A stretch of DNA of 14,799 nt. It comes from DATNBT01 sp964579765 (GTDB lineage: Bacteria > Acidobacteriota > Vicinamibacteria > Vicinamibacterales > CAVVIG01). The DNA lies in NCBI GenBank assembly GCA_964579765.1, contig CAZOIK010000151.1, positions 1 to 14,799 of the forward strand, read 5' to 3'. Of this stretch, positions 13,879-14,799 are shown piece after piece (position 1 is the first letter of the stretch; the number at the start of each line of letters is the position of its first letter). The notes below the pieces were generated by a model, which was given only the letters and a program-made list of their open reading frames with translations, was not told the DNA's origin and searched no databases. The translations under genes were made by a program, and so were the position numbers.

Positions 13879-14799
13879 ATGGAATTCCGGCAGCTTGGAC
13901 GCTCGGGCTTCACGGTGCCGGTGCTCAGTTTCGGCACCGGCACCTTCGGCGGCAGCAACAAGTTCTTCAACGCGTGGGGCGCGACTGACGTCAAGGACGC
14001 GACGCGGCTCGTGGACATCTGCCTCGAGGCGGGCGTGACGATGTTCGACACGGCCGACGTTTATTCGGGCGGCATGGCCGAAGAGATCCTCGGCAAAGCG
14101 ATTGCCGGACGACGCGACCAGGTGATCGTCGCGACCAAAGCGTCCTTCCCGATGGGACCGGGCGCAAACGACCGCGGCAACTCGCGCCATCATCTACTCA
14201 GAGCGTGCGACGCCAGCCTGAAGCGTCTCGGCACCGACTACATCGACCTCTATCAGATGCACGGCTTCGACGCGCTCTCGCCGGTCGAGGAGACGCTCAG
14301 CACGCTCGATTCGCTCGTGAAAGCCGGCAAGGTCCGCTACATCGGCTGTTCGAACTTCTCCGGCTGGCATCTGATGAAGTCGCTCGCCGCCTCCGACCGC
14401 TACGGCTGGTCGCGCTACGTCGCGCACCAGGCGTACTACTCGCTCGTCGGCCGCGACTTCGAGTGGGAGCTCATGCCGCTCGGCCACGACCAGGGCGTCG
14501 GCACGGTCGTCTGGAGCCCGCTCGGCTGGGGACGGCTCACGGGAAAAATCAGGCGCAACCAACCGCCGCCGGCCGTCAGTCGCCTGCCGGTCACGGCAGC
14601 GATGGGACCGCAGGTTCCGGACGACCTGCTCTTCCGCGTCGTGGACGCGCTCGACGCGGTCGCCAAGGACACGGGCAAGACGGTGCCGCAGATCGCGCTC
14701 AACTGGCTGACGAGCCGCCCGACCGTCGCCTCGGTCATCATGGGCGCGCGCAACGAAGAGCAGCTGCGGCAGAACCTCGGCGCGTTCGGCTGGTCGCTC
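13879..14799 (+). CDS. Aldo/keto reductase, missing C-terminal end (partial)
   Basis: This is an NADPH-dependent oxidoreductase with a TIM-barrel fold. The first 307 residues are visible; by comparison with similar proteins of about 340 residues, some 30-40 lie beyond the right edge. The catalytic tetrad is present: Asp57 and Tyr62 (MFDTADVYSGG), Lys87 (VIVATKASF) and His128 (DLYQMHGFD). Cofactor-site motifs are IGCSNFSGW, VWSPLGWGRLTGK, IALNWL and SVIMGARNEEQLRQNLGA. The N-terminus MEFRQLGRSGFTVPVLSFGT is typical of the family, supporting the ATG at 13879. No clear ribosome binding site is visible. It is divergent from the glutathione peroxidase. The substrate cannot be told from sequence. 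Confidence 0.94.
   Translation, partial: MEFRQLGRSGFTVPVLSFGTGTFGGSNKFFNAWGATDVKDATRLVDICLEAGVTMFDTADVYSGGMAEEILGKAIAGRRDQVIVATKASFPMGPGANDRGNSRHHLLRACDASLKRLGTDYIDLYQMHGFDALSPVEETLSTLDSLVKAGKVRYIGCSNFSGWHLMKSLAASDRYGWSRYVAHQAYYSLVGRDFEWELMPLGHDQGVGTVVWSPLGWGRLTGKIRRNQPPPAVSRLPVTAAMGPQVPDDLLFRVVDALDAVAKDTGKTVPQIALNWLTSRPTVASVIMGARNEEQLRQNLGAFGWSL

Overview
The window is a GC-rich, densely packed bacterial chromosome segment. It has twelve protein genes, two of them cut by the window edges, and no gap over about 100 bases. I see no tRNA, rRNA, transposase, integrase, CRISPR array or phage gene. The gene content, the many secreted proteins and the short palindromic or heptad repeats between genes suggest a soil-type member of the Acidobacteriota, perhaps class Vicinamibacteria. 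That assignment is an inference from protein style and repeats, not from a marker gene.

Layout. Minus strand, 3027 down to 1: a PhzF-family isomerase, a secreted cyclophilin-type peptidyl-prolyl isomerase, then the first 430 codons of glycogen branching enzyme glgB. Plus strand, 3013-3525: a cytoplasmic cyclophilin, divergent from phzF. Plus strand, 3600-8294: a compact urease operon, ureD, ureAB (gamma and beta subunits fused), ureC, ureF, ureG. It has no ureE, but UreG has a histidine-rich N-terminus. Minus strand, 9306-8311: a secreted protein of unknown function, convergent with ureG. Minus strand, 11077-9356: an L-lactate/glycolate permease (LctP/LldP), divergent from a MmgE/PrpD-family protein with an export signal (11158-12669). 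Plus strand, 12764-13225: a small secreted protein rich in Pro, Gly and Arg, followed by a clear intrinsic terminator. Minus strand, 13820-13287: an exported glutathione peroxidase. Plus strand, 13879 to the end: an aldo/keto reductase cut by the window edge.

How the genes work together. Only the urease block is an obvious pathway. UreAB and UreC form the enzyme, and UreD, UreF and UreG load nickel. ureC and ureF start codons overlap the preceding stops. The permease and the MmgE/PrpD protein share an 80-base divergent control region, so co-regulation in organic-acid use is plausible but unproven. The other genes look like housekeeping or envelope-stress functions.

The least ordinary signals are between genes. 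GTAGGGCG...CGCCCTAC palindromes lie after ureF, after ureG and before the aldo/keto reductase. The one after ureG supplies the stop codons of both convergent genes. GAAGTNA heptads run through the stop codons of two unrelated genes 9.7 kb apart. A GGTGATT-type inverted repeat lies upstream of glgB. I found no convincing new multi-gene system.
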